A stretch of DNA of 33,438 nucleotides from CAZVED01 sp964626205 (GTDB taxonomy: Bacteria > Patescibacteriota > Patescibacteriia > SG8-24): contig CAZVED010000010.1 of NCBI GenBank assembly GCA_964626205.1, positions 1 through 33,438 on the forward strand, in the 5' to 3' direction. Numbering within the stretch: position 1 is the first letter of the stretch; each line of letters begins with the position of its first letter. Below, piece after piece: positions 14,985 to 22,003 of the stretch. The position numbers were made by a program, and so were the translations under genes. Below the pieces are notes generated by a model. That model was not told the DNA's origin, ran no database searches, and worked only from the letters and a program-made list of their open reading frames with translations.

Positions 14985-16268
14985 CTACTTCTTCTCGTGT
15001 CGTAGTTCTTCCTGCAACGCCTCGATGAGATCCTTCATCGGTACGAGCTTCGCCTCCGCTTCCGTGCGAAGCTTCCATTCTGCAGCGTCCTCTGCAAGCG
15101 TCTTCTCCGAAACCACGAGACGGACCGGCAGGCCGATGAGGTCCGCGTCCGCGAACTTCTCCCCCGCGCGCGTGTCCGGACGGTCGTCGTAGAGTACCTC
15201 GATACCGACGCTCTCCATGTCCCGCACCAGCTGCTCCGCCGTGGCGGCAACGCGCGCGGCAGCTTCGGCGTCCCTGCCGATGATGGCAACCAGGTGGACC
15301 TGGTACGGCGCAACCTCGCGCGGCCAGATGATGCCACGTTCGTCGTTGGAAGCCTCCACGATGGCGCCGACGAGGCGCGAGATACCGATGCCGTAGCAGC
15401 CCATGATGACGTCCATCTTGGCGCCATCGGGACCCGTCGCTGTGAGGTCGAACGGCGCCGTGAACCGGTCGCCGAGATCGAAGATGTTGCCGACCTCAAT
15501 GCCCTTGGTCGCCTCCACCGTCCCAGCAGCGCACGATGGGCAGGTGTCCCCCGCCTTCACCGACGCGACCTCTTCATTGGCAGCAAACGAGCACGAACGG
15601 CAGACGAGGAGCTTGTCCTCTCCTGCCGGTGTTTCGATCTGGAACTCGTGGGAGACCTTCTGAGAGAACGAACCTCCCGACGCCTCGGTAACGAAGACCC
15701 GCATGCCGCACCGCTCAAAGATGCGAACGTACGCCTGCTTGGCGACTTCATAGAACCGCTCAAAATCTTCGCGCGAGACATGGAACGAGTAGAGGTCCTT
15801 CATGAGGAACTCGCGGCCGCGCAGCACACCGGATTTGGCCCGCAGCTCGTCACGGAACTTGGTCTGGATCTGGTAGACCGCGAACGGAAAATCCTTGTAC
15901 GAGCGCGCGAACGATTTGGCGATGGGTGTCACGATCTCTTCCGCGGTCGGACCGAGGCCGTACTCCTTGCCGGTCTGGCTCGGGATCTTGAACAGCACGT
16001 CCACCGTATCCCACCGGCCAGTTGTGACCCAGTTCTCCTTCGGCTGGAGACCTGTGAGGTGCAACTCTTGTCCGCCGATGGCATCCATCTCTTCCCGGAT
16101 GATATCCTCGACCTTTCGAAGCGCGCGTAGCCCCAGCGGGAGCCATGCATAGGCCCCGGCCATGACGCGTTCGACGAACCCGCCCTGCACGAGCAGGCGG
16201 GCATTGATGGAATCCGCATCGTGCGGAGTCGTTTTGGATGTCTTGCCGAACAGGGTAGAATAGCGCAT
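14985..16268 (-). CDS. proS: Prolyl-tRNA synthetase lacking the editing insertion
   Basis: This class II synthetase charges tRNA-Pro. At 427 residues it is much shorter than the roughly 570-residue bacterial type. Motif 2 (FRDELRAKSGVLRGREFLMK) spans 138-157 and motif 3 (MGCYGIGISRLVG) 289-301. Where E. coli-type enzymes carry the INS domain that removes mischarged alanine, this protein has only a short piece with CRSC (223-226) and CPSC (243-246), probably a zinc ribbon, then GIEVGNIFDLG. Editing is therefore expected to be absent or done in trans. The C-terminal anticodon-binding domain is present. Promoter spacing implies a leaderless transcript. Confidence 0.95.
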   Translation of the reverse strand: MRYSTLFGKTSKTTPHDADSINARLLVQGGFVERVMAGAYAWLPLGLRALRKVEDIIREEMDAIGGQELHLTGLQPKENWVTTGRWDTVDVLFKIPSQTGKEYGLGPTAEEIVTPIAKSFARSYKDFPFAVYQIQTKFRDELRAKSGVLRGREFLMKDLYSFHVSREDFERFYEVAKQAYVRIFERCGMRVFVTEASGGSFSQKVSHEFQIETPAGEDKLLVCRSCSFAANEEVASVKAGDTCPSCAAGTVEATKGIEVGNIFDLGDRFTAPFDLTATGPDGAKMDVIMGCYGIGISRLVGAIVEASNDERGIIWPREVAPYQVHLVAIIGRDAEAAARVAATAEQLVRDMESVGIEVLYDDRPDTRAGEKFADADLIGLPVRLVVSEKTLAEDAAEWKLRTEAEAKLVPMKDLIEALQEELRHEKK

Positions 16269-16276
16269 ATGGGGGT

Positions 16277-16305
16277 ATGGTAGCCTGCGGTTGCGCCCCG
16301 AGCAA
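16277..16305 (-). promoter_or_regulatory. proS promoter, leaderless
   Basis: TTGCTC (16300-16305, minus strand), 17 bases, TACCAT (16277-16282), then eight bases to the ATG at 16268. The 5' leader would be one or two bases. Confidence 0.5.
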
Positions 16306-16349
16306 GCCCATGCTAGCTCATGCGAGCCGTGCGGCCACGGCCTTTGTCA

Positions 16350-16358
16350 TGCTATACT
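16350..16358 (+). promoter_or_regulatory. Extended -10 promoter of the coiled-coil gene pair
   Basis: TGCTATACT, an extended -10, ends nine bases before the ATG at 16368. No -35 is evident, which an extended -10 can tolerate. The leader would be about three bases. Confidence 0.5.
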
Positions 16359-16367
16359 TCAAACGAT

Positions 16368-16673
16368 ATGCACGACTCCTCCACGACCGACCCTATCCTT
16401 CTCGCCATCACCCGGCTGGAAAGCTGCGTCAACAATCGTTTCGACGCTATCGATGATCGCTTCGAGGTCATCGATGACCGTTTCACGTTCCTGACCGGGC
16501 ACCTTGCCACCGTCGGCGGACAGGTCGCGGCTCTCCGCGAAACCTGCACGGCCCTGGTGCATACAGTGGATCGTAAGGTCGAGGCGCTCATCGACCTGCT
16601 TCTCTCCCATAACATCATCTCCGCCGAAGACCGGGCACGTCTCGCGAACCTTGGCTCCTCTTCATCAACATAA
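16368..16673 (+). CDS. Small coiled-coil protein
   Basis: The family is not recognised. The 101-residue protein begins MHDSSTTDPILLAITRLESC. It contains a short tandem repeat (RFDAIDD, RFEVIDD, RF) in heptad spacing, then a long predicted helix through VDRKVEALIDLLLSHNIIS, so it probably forms a coiled-coil oligomer. The ATG at 16368 is preferred over an upstream in-frame ATG because the -10 lies between them. It is 13 bases upstream of a small membrane protein gene and likely co-transcribed with it, suggesting that the two products work together. Confidence 0.65.
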   Translation: MHDSSTTDPILLAITRLESCVNNRFDAIDDRFEVIDDRFTFLTGHLATVGGQVAALRETCTALVHTVDRKVEALIDLLLSHNIISAEDRARLANLGSSSST

Positions 16674-16686
16674 CCAGCTTCCTCGT

Positions 16687-16950
16687 ATGTGGCCGTTCTC
16701 CAAGAAACCCGTCTCTGCTGACCTCCCTCCCGTCGTCGCGGCGAGCATCATCATCTCCGCTGTCGCGCTCATGCTTTCCGCCGGGGTGCTGCGCTGGTCC
16801 TGGCTCCTCGTCGACGAGCAGATCCGCATCCGCAAGGACGTCATGGAACTCCAGAACACGCAGGAGCAGGTCAACATTCAGTACGAATACTGGCTCGGGA
16901 AACTCCAGGACGAACGTGCGGAATGGCAAAAGATGAACGAGGCGCGCTAA
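16687..16950 (+). CDS. Small single-pass membrane protein with a coiled-coil tail
   Basis: The family is not recognised. The 87-residue protein begins MWPFSKKPVSADLPP, followed by one transmembrane helix (about residues 17-42, VVAASIIISAVALMLSAGVL and on) and a charged helical tail (IRIRKDVMELQNTQEQVNIQ) likely to form a coiled coil. The stop codon lies in the loop of the terminator hairpin. Paired with the preceding coiled-coil gene, it may act as a membrane anchor for it. That is inferred from the gene order. Confidence 0.65.
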   Translation: MWPFSKKPVSADLPPVVAASIIISAVALMLSAGVLRWSWLLVDEQIRIRKDVMELQNTQEQVNIQYEYWLGKLQDERAEWQKMNEAR

Positions 16951-16963
16951 GCGCCTCGTTTTT
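16937..16963 (+). terminator. Terminator overlapping the stop codon
   Basis: ACGAGGCGC (16937-16945), loop GCTAA, GCGCCTCGT (16951-16959), then TTTTT. The loop contains the TAA of the gene ending at 16950. Confidence 0.85.
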
Positions 16964-16982
16964 GAGAATTACTATCTTGATG

Positions 16983-17101
16983 CCGGTGCTTCGCCTGACA
17001 GCCCGTCCCGCCACACGATGGTCCGGGCGGGTTAAAGAAAAATCCCGCCCTTTGCTCGGTTATCCTCGTGCGGCGGGCCGTCCTGCCAGGCGAAGCACCG
17101 G
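16983..17101. repeat. 119-bp nested inverted repeat
   Basis: Perfect 15-bp arms CCGGTGCTTCGCCTG (16983-16997) and CAGGCGAAGCACCGG (17087-17101) enclose a second imperfect 20-bp pairing (16 of 20) and a central GGGCGGG (17025-17031)/CCCGCCC (17044-17050) hairpin. The whole element can fold on itself. It has no coding content and a different sequence from the 9086/14392 family. It may be a miniature non-autonomous mobile element or a structural repeat. Confidence 0.7.
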
Positions 17102-17174
17102 GACGCCTGAAAACATTTGAGCGCACGCGGCGCAGTAGCACCACCCGGCTTCTACCCTTTAAAAAGCGAATGAT

Positions 17175-17205
17175 AAAAAAGACAGGCCGTGAGGCCTGTC
17201 TTTTT
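17175..17205. terminator. Bidirectional terminator after the main prepilin gene
   Basis: AAAAAGACAGGCC, loop GTGA, GGCCTGTCTTTTT. On the minus strand it ends the pilus locus just after the prepilin stop at 17217. Confidence 0.88.
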
Positions 17206-17216
17206 ATGCGTGGCGT

Positions 17217-18062
17217 TTAGCGCCGGACGCTGATGGAGCTCTCCTGCTCAGGATTGCAGGAACCAATCTCGATGCGGTTACCTGAATTGCGCCAGATGTA
17301 GTATCCGGAGTTCAGGTCGCCGATCGGAAGGTACTCTTCCTGGCCGGCCGGGAGCGAGCCCGCACCGATCGGATCGGAAGGGATCTCAGCGATGTATTCA
17401 TCGACGATGGAGCGCGTGGTGTTGATGACCGTTCCTGCGAATGCTGGGCTCGGAGTTGCGGTACACACGATCGTCTCGAAGTCGGTGATTTCCTCAATGA
17501 TGCAGGTTCCACCACTCGCAGACAACAGCGTGTCGCCGATGACAGCTTCGGTATCGAAGAGCGTGTTAGTTCCGGCCACATCAGCAGCGACGCTTACCGC
17601 GGTTCCAGTCATGAGGCCACCAAGAGCCGCGACGCACGTACGCGTACCCGTAGCATTCAGCGGATGCGGTGCGCCAGGGCAGCTCGGGAAGTCGTACGGA
17701 GTTACGGCATCCTCGCAGTCAATGAGCGCGTCCGTGTCGCCCGTGATGATGACCTGGGAGAAGGCGCCTGCGCTACGGAGGGCCGGAACCAGATCCGGAT
17801 CCGGCGTCAAATAGTTCGTCGCGCCGGTCTCGGCGGTAAGGCCGTTGAAGACGCGGCGATCGTCGACCTGCTTCGTAAGAATGGCGTTCAGGATGGCGTT
17901 CGCTTCGCTAAAACGGCGGGCGTCGCGCGAGTCCTGAATACGCTTCACCGGGTCAACGGCCACAAGAACCGCAGCCGCGAGGAAACCGATGATAGCGATA
18001 ACGATGAGAAGCTCGATGAGCGTGAAGCCCTTTTCTTCGGAGCGGGTAATGCGTGGATGCAT
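17217..18062 (-). CDS. pilA: Type IV prepilin, probable main pilin
   Basis: It is the probable structural subunit of the pilus fibre. The 281-residue protein has a class III signal: a short basic leader MHPRITRSEEKG, the cleavage site G|F, then FTLIELLIVIAIIGFLAAAV with the conserved glutamate at mature position 5. The globular head holds six cysteines (in DCED, PSCPG, RTCVA, GTCII, IVCTA and GSCNP contexts) that could form disulfides, and it ends SGYYIWRNSGNRIEIGSC, a pattern common in Patescibacterial pilins. It is the last gene of the pilus locus, eight bases after a small membrane protein gene. The prepilin peptidase needed to process it is not encoded in this window. Confidence 0.9.
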   Translation of the reverse strand: MHPRITRSEEKGFTLIELLIVIAIIGFLAAAVLVAVDPVKRIQDSRDARRFSEANAILNAILTKQVDDRRVFNGLTAETGATNYLTPDPDLVPALRSAGAFSQVIITGDTDALIDCEDAVTPYDFPSCPGAPHPLNATGTRTCVAALGGLMTGTAVSVAADVAGTNTLFDTEAVIGDTLLSASGGTCIIEEITDFETIVCTATPSPAFAGTVINTTRSIVDEYIAEIPSDPIGAGSLPAGQEEYLPIGDLNSGYYIWRNSGNRIEIGSCNPEQESSISVRR

Positions 18063-18070
18063 AGTAGTGA

Positions 18071-18394
18071 TTATTCGATGACGATTTCTGCTTCTTCTGT
18101 CAGGAGTTCCGCGCCAGATTCGGGAGCGTCGTCATTAAGACTTCCTTCCACGGGCGGCTGAGTCCGGAGCGGACTCAGTTCCTCGCAGTAGCTTTTCTGG
18201 AAGAACATCCACGGAATGAGCACCATCGACGCGATAACGACACCTGCGACGAGACCGGAGAGCGCGGTTGCCCAGCGCTTACCGACACGTCCGATCATAT
18301 GTGTCGGGACCACGCAGCAGTTGGCATCGTGCTGACAGGTCGTAAGGTGCCCGTCCGCGCTTCGTGCGCCGTCATCGGTCGAGTGGTCACTCAT
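18071..18394 (-). CDS. Small single-pass membrane protein in the pilus locus
   Basis: The family is not recognised. The 107-residue protein has a polar N-terminus with a cysteine cluster (TTCQHDANCCVV, cysteines 20, 26 and 27), a transmembrane helix at about 44-66 (ALSGLVAGVVIASMVLIPWM), and an acidic C-terminal tail ending EEAEIVIE. By the positive-inside rule (RVGKRW before the helix) the N-terminus is probably cytoplasmic. It lies eight bases upstream of the main prepilin, behind its own promoter, so it is likely co-expressed with pilin in higher amount than the upstream genes. Confidence 0.7.
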   Translation of the reverse strand: MSDHSTDDGARSADGHLTTCQHDANCCVVPTHMIGRVGKRWATALSGLVAGVVIASMVLIPWMFFQKSYCEELSPLRTQPPVEGSLNDDAPESGAELLTEEAEIVIE

Positions 18395-18409
18395 AGGACG
18401 TACCGTGCG

Positions 18410-18430
18410 TTAAAAGTGAACGGTTAACAT
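18410..18430 (-). other. Possible leaderless six-residue leader ORF
   Basis: ATG TTA ACC GTT CAC TTT TAA (peptide MLTVHF). Its ATG lies seven bases after the -10 of the promoter at 18437-18465, exactly where transcription should start, and the next gene begins 15 bases after its stop. It may be chance, or a translated leader affecting 18071-18394. Confidence 0.3.
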
Positions 18431-18436
18431 GAAAGA

Positions 18437-18465
18437 AGTATAGCATTTTTTCGCGAATCTTCCAA
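18437..18465 (-). promoter_or_regulatory. Promoter for the small membrane protein and main prepilin
   Basis: TTGGAA (18460-18465, minus strand), 17 bases, TATACT (18437-18442), with TGC before the -10. It lies in the 76-base gap after the PilM fusion gene, giving the prepilin a separate transcript. Confidence 0.65.
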
Positions 18466-18470
18466 ATCCC

Positions 18471-21005
18471 CTACCTCGCCGCTCGTACCGGTGCCTCCAT
18501 GCGCACATCCGCCTCGAGCGTCTCCGCGTCGAAAGCGACGACGTAATAGGCCACGCTGCCAAGCGTATAATCGGCGGCAGAAACACCTTCCGGCAATGCG
18601 GAGGTGAGCGCGGCATCGAGCAATGGCATGGCTTCGTCTTCTGGGACGGTGAGCGCTTTTACTGTCAGCGAAAGGGAGGCATCGAACGACGACCCTAGGG
18701 TACCTGCTTCCGGCGCAGTGAACGCGGTCTCGGTATCCATGTACAACGCCGCATCGAGTGCCTCCGTCGGACGGCGGAGCACATCCAAGTCGGCGGTCGC
18801 TTCGGTAAGCGCGGCTTCGCGCAGTTCGGTCTTGGCGGTAACGAGATCGTCGACGGACACCGCAGGGACATCGCCACCTGCGCCACCGATCATCGCTGCG
18901 TCAGACGTGGCGTAGACCGTGCTTGTGAACGAAGCGCCGAGTCCGGGAATCGTGAAGCGCGCAGGGCCGATGTCGCCGGATGCACCCGGAGCATCGGCGG
19001 TAACGGCAGCGCGCACGGAGCCGTTTGCCGGGATGGGGGTCTGGGAGTCCAGGCGGAAGAGCACGCCATCTTCGGACAGAACGCGTGTCGTAGCGACGAA
19101 CGTGTATGCGGTCGAGGTCGTGTTCACGATGGTAACGAAGCCTTTGGAGCTGCCGCCGACGGACGGAACTGTTCCTGTCGTCGCGAATGACTCACTTGCG
19201 GACACTTCGGTTTCGAGTACGCGTCCGATAAGGACGGCCTTGGATCCGTCGATAGCAGGAGTCGCTTCGCCGTCCGCACGGAGGCGGAACGTGGCAACGA
19301 CAGACTCGGGAATGACGGGGCCTGTCGGCACTTCCTCGGACGGTTTCGGATCCTTGTTCCAAGGCATGAGTGCTGCCACGCCGTCCATCATGTCGTTCTT
19401 CTTGAGGAACAGCGTCACGCCAGCAACGGCAGAAATGCCCAAGATGAGGACGAGCACCACAAGCACGAGCATGCCGGCACGAGACTTCCGCGGAGGAGCG
19501 TATCCATCGGACGATGACGCGTGGTAGAGGTCTTCCTCATCCGGTTCGGCCAGCGTCTTACGATGTTCTCCGGTGAGTTGCTCAGCATACAACTGATCAT
19601 TCGTCGGCGGTGCAATCGATGCGAGTTCCGGCTCGGTCACCGCTGGAACGGCGCTGGCGGCCGCGTCATCCTCAAGCTCCTTCTGTGCCTCAATGGCCGG
19701 AGAAAGCTGGGCGAGGACAGAGTCGTCGTCCTGCCGTTCTGACACAACAGCTGGTGGAGGCGTGGCTGGTGCCGGTGTAGCAGCAGGTTCCGGAACCGCG
19801 GCAGGCACGGCTTTCGGATCCTCGTGTTTCGCAGACTTCTTCTCGGACGGGGCCTTCTTTGCTCGTGGTGACATAGACGTTATACGTTCCCCTATACGGG
19901 TGAATAGTTTGGAGAGGCTGAATCCTTGGCGTTTCTCGGTGACAAAGGTGACGTGCGGATGGGTCATGACTCCTATCGCTCGGAGCGCCAGACCGATTGC
20001 CGCGGTGTGCATGGTCGCCGTCCGATGGAAGTGTTCGCTCACGGCCGAATCGTCGATATGCACCTTTTCGAGCGGGTTCGCGGGGACGACCGCGAGGTCG
20101 GGGAGGTTGGAGGCGAGGTAGTCAGCAATGGATGGTGTGAGGCTCGTTCCGCCAGTCAGCAGCACTCTTGGTATCGCTCGTCCGGTCTTTCTGCGGTAGT
20201 AAGCGACGATACGCTTCGCTTCATTGATGATCTCGCGCATCGGCCCCTGGAGCGGGAAAAGGATCCTGTCGTCATCGGCTGCCGGATCGAATCCGTAGGT
20301 GCGTTTGAGCTTTTCCGCTTCCTGCATCGGCACCTTGAGCTTCGTCTCGAGAGCTTCGGTGAGTTGGTTGCCCGCAATCGCCACGTCGGCTGTCATCCGG
20401 ACTCCGCCTTCCACGACCACGGACAGCGTCGTGGAGCGGCCACCAATGTCGAGGAGTAATGTCGGCGGGTCCTCGGAGCGGATAAGCGCACGCGCCACGG
20501 ATACGGCTTCGCTATCAAAGAACGCCGGCTCTATACCTGCACGTCGCGCGACCTCGACGTACCCCTGCAGGACCTTCTTGAGGACCGCAGCAAAGTACAC
20601 GTCCTGCCCGTCCTTATCGCGATGCACCGTCACCGCTTCTTTGTATGCCTGACGGAGGTCGATTGGAAACACGTCCTTCGCTTCCTGCTCGGCCGCCTGG
20701 AGAACGAGGTCCGCATCAAGGTTCGCAGGGAGGCGGAACGTCTTTGAAAAAATCTGCGTTTCCGGCAACGCGATGCCCGCGGTGATGGAGCGTGGGCGTT
20801 TCGGTTTGTAGACCGCGTCGATGAGCTTCACGACAACCTTGGCGACCGCGTCGGCATCCTCAACGATCCCGCGGTCGATGACGCCCGGGGGCAATTCCGC
20901 ACGTCCGTACCGGTCGACCATGATCTTTCCCCCTTTTCGAACGAGCGAAACAAGGTCAATCGACCTGTCGGAAATATCGAGTCCAAAAACAGCGGGCTTT
21001 GCCAT
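18471..21005 (-). CDS. pilM: PilM fused to a membrane-anchored baseplate-J-like domain
   Basis: Residues 1-350 are a PilM-type actin-like ATPase of the inner-membrane pilus platform: VFGLDISDRSIDLV (6-19), the nucleotide-binding LLLDIGGRSTTLSVV (183-197) and VLLTGGTSLTP (281-291). A low-complexity Pro/Ala/Glu linker (380-500) leads to one transmembrane helix (511-533) and an extracytoplasmic region. Residues about 605-710 look like a baseplate-J/gp47-like beta domain: ATTGTVPSVGGSSKGFVTIV, then GVLFRLDSQTPIPANGSV, ADAPGASGDIG and MIGGAGG. At 844 residues it is more than twice the usual PilM length (about 350). PilM normally binds the cytoplasmic tail of a separate PilN; here one chain spans the membrane, and no pilN or pilO is seen. 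The fusion call is firm; its role is inferred. Confidence 0.85.
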   Translation of the reverse strand: MAKPAVFGLDISDRSIDLVSLVRKGGKIMVDRYGRAELPPGVIDRGIVEDADAVAKVVVKLIDAVYKPKRPRSITAGIALPETQIFSKTFRLPANLDADLVLQAAEQEAKDVFPIDLRQAYKEAVTVHRDKDGQDVYFAAVLKKVLQGYVEVARRAGIEPAFFDSEAVSVARALIRSEDPPTLLLDIGGRSTTLSVVVEGGVRMTADVAIAGNQLTEALETKLKVPMQEAEKLKRTYGFDPAADDDRILFPLQGPMREIINEAKRIVAYYRRKTGRAIPRVLLTGGTSLTPSIADYLASNLPDLAVVPANPLEKVHIDDSAVSEHFHRTATMHTAAIGLALRAIGVMTHPHVTFVTEKRQGFSLSKLFTRIGERITSMSPRAKKAPSEKKSAKHEDPKAVPAAVPEPAATPAPATPPPAVVSERQDDDSVLAQLSPAIEAQKELEDDAAASAVPAVTEPELASIAPPTNDQLYAEQLTGEHRKTLAEPDEEDLYHASSSDGYAPPRKSRAGMLVLVVLVLILGISAVAGVTLFLKKNDMMDGVAALMPWNKDPKPSEEVPTGPVIPESVVATFRLRADGEATPAIDGSKAVLIGRVLETEVSASESFATTGTVPSVGGSSKGFVTIVNTTSTAYTFVATTRVLSEDGVLFRLDSQTPIPANGSVRAAVTADAPGASGDIGPARFTIPGLGASFTSTVYATSDAAMIGGAGGDVPAVSVDDLVTAKTELREAALTEATADLDVLRRPTEALDAALYMDTETAFTAPEAGTLGSSFDASLSLTVKALTVPEDEAMPLLDAALTSALPEGVSAADYTLGSVAYYVVAFDAETLEADVRMEAPVRAAR

Positions 21006-21013
21006 ACGGCCTC

Positions 21014-21022
21014 AGCATAGCA
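21014..21022 (-). promoter_or_regulatory. Extended -10 promoter before the PilM fusion gene
   Basis: TGCTATGCT on the minus strand, eight bases before the ATG at 21005. No -35 is evident. It lies in the 44-base gap after 21050, one of the largest in the pilus locus, and would give a nearly leaderless transcript. Confidence 0.45.
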
Positions 21023-21049
21023 CAAAAACAGGCGGGGCGCGACGGGCTT

Positions 21050-21475
21050 TTAGAGATCGACTTCGGTCCATGCGCCAAGCGACCAGCCAGTGGCGTTTGC
21101 GGCGGCATTTTGCCTCCGTGTGGCAGTCACCTCAACCGCGCGCGTGAAGTCTCCGGATGACGCGGTGGCCGTCAACGTCCTGGTCGCGCCGCTCCCGGCA
21201 ACGACGACCGTGCAGGAGTCATTCCCCACAGGAACCGAACCCCCTACGTAAGCGGCATCGCGCTTCAGACGATACGCGGCTTCATCCAAGCAAGTGGACG
21301 CGAGCAGTAGGACGCGGGTACGCGCGTCCATCTGACCGCCAACGATGACCTGCGTCTGGCCGACAAAAGCGGCAGTCACGCCTATGGTGACGACCATGGC
21401 GCCAATCAAGATGACCGTCAGCAACACGATGGCGCCACGCTGATGTTCGTGAGGATGTGCGTAGTGGACGATCAT
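21050..21475 (-). CDS. PilX-like pilin-related protein
   Basis: The 141-residue protein has a polar start, then QRGAIVLLTVILIGAMVVTI, the hydrophobic N-terminal helix typical of PilX/GspK-like minor components. The charged glutamate of classical prepilins is absent at the fifth position, as is usual for that group. Two cysteines (TCLDE and DSCTV) could form a disulfide. The ATG overlaps the end of the upstream pilin gene by four bases (21472-21475), so the two are translationally coupled. It probably joins the minor-pilin complex that primes pilus assembly. Confidence 0.75.
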   Translation of the reverse strand: MIVHYAHPHEHQRGAIVLLTVILIGAMVVTIGVTAAFVGQTQVIVGGQMDARTRVLLLASTCLDEAAYRLKRDAAYVGGSVPVGNDSCTVVVAGSGATRTLTATASSGDFTRAVEVTATRRQNAAANATGWSLGAWTEVDL

Positions 21476-22002
21476 AGCGGCGTGAATCCGTCACTGCGGC
21501 GGATATGGATGGTAGACTCAAGGACGATCTCGGAAGCGATTTCCGCCGGACTATCGCCGGGCGGGAGACTTGCTGTGAGGCTCACGCGGACGTGCTGTGC
21601 TCGTCCATGCGGAACGAGGTTCTGTAGCGTGAATGCAGAAATAGTGATGTCTGGCGCAGTGAGTGGAATAGCAAGGCCAGCACCTTGCTGCACGGTGAGC
21701 TGCCCGTCCGTGACCGTAAAGACGGTCGGGTCGGTGCCGGGGTCAGAGGTCTCGAGCACGAGCGTACCCGGGTGCACATCGAACACGGAGGCGCCGATAT
21801 CGACGCGGTCCGCAGCGCGCGTCTCAGCTTCGATGCGCTGCATGGCGAACTGGGCATTCCGCGTCACCTGCGAGAGCACGACGGACTTCGTCTGCGTGAT
21901 ACTAAACTGCAGCGCAAACATCACCGCCGCGCCGAGGACAACGCCTACGAGCGCGATGTAGATGACGAATTCTAGGATGGTGAACCCACGTTGGTCGCGC
22001 AT
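21472..22002 (-). CDS. Minor prepilin, PilW/GspJ-like
   Basis: The 176-residue protein has a short leader MRDQRG and the class III cleavage G|FTILEFVIYIALVGVVLGAA, with glutamate at mature position 5. The body contains the NAQFAMQRIEAETRAADRV helix seen in PilW/GspJ-type proteins and a beta-rich C-terminus. The start at 22002 is chosen because it leaves one base after the stop of the giant gene (TGA-T-ATG), a coupling arrangement, and gives a proper leader. It is probably part of the tip or priming complex with its neighbours. Confidence 0.82.
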   Translation of the reverse strand: MRDQRGFTILEFVIYIALVGVVLGAAVMFALQFSITQTKSVVLSQVTRNAQFAMQRIEAETRAADRVDIGASVFDVHPGTLVLETSDPGTDPTVFTVTDGQLTVQQGAGLAIPLTAPDITISAFTLQNLVPHGRAQHVRVSLTASLPPGDSPAEIASEIVLESTIHIRRSDGFTPL

Positions 22003-22003
22003 A

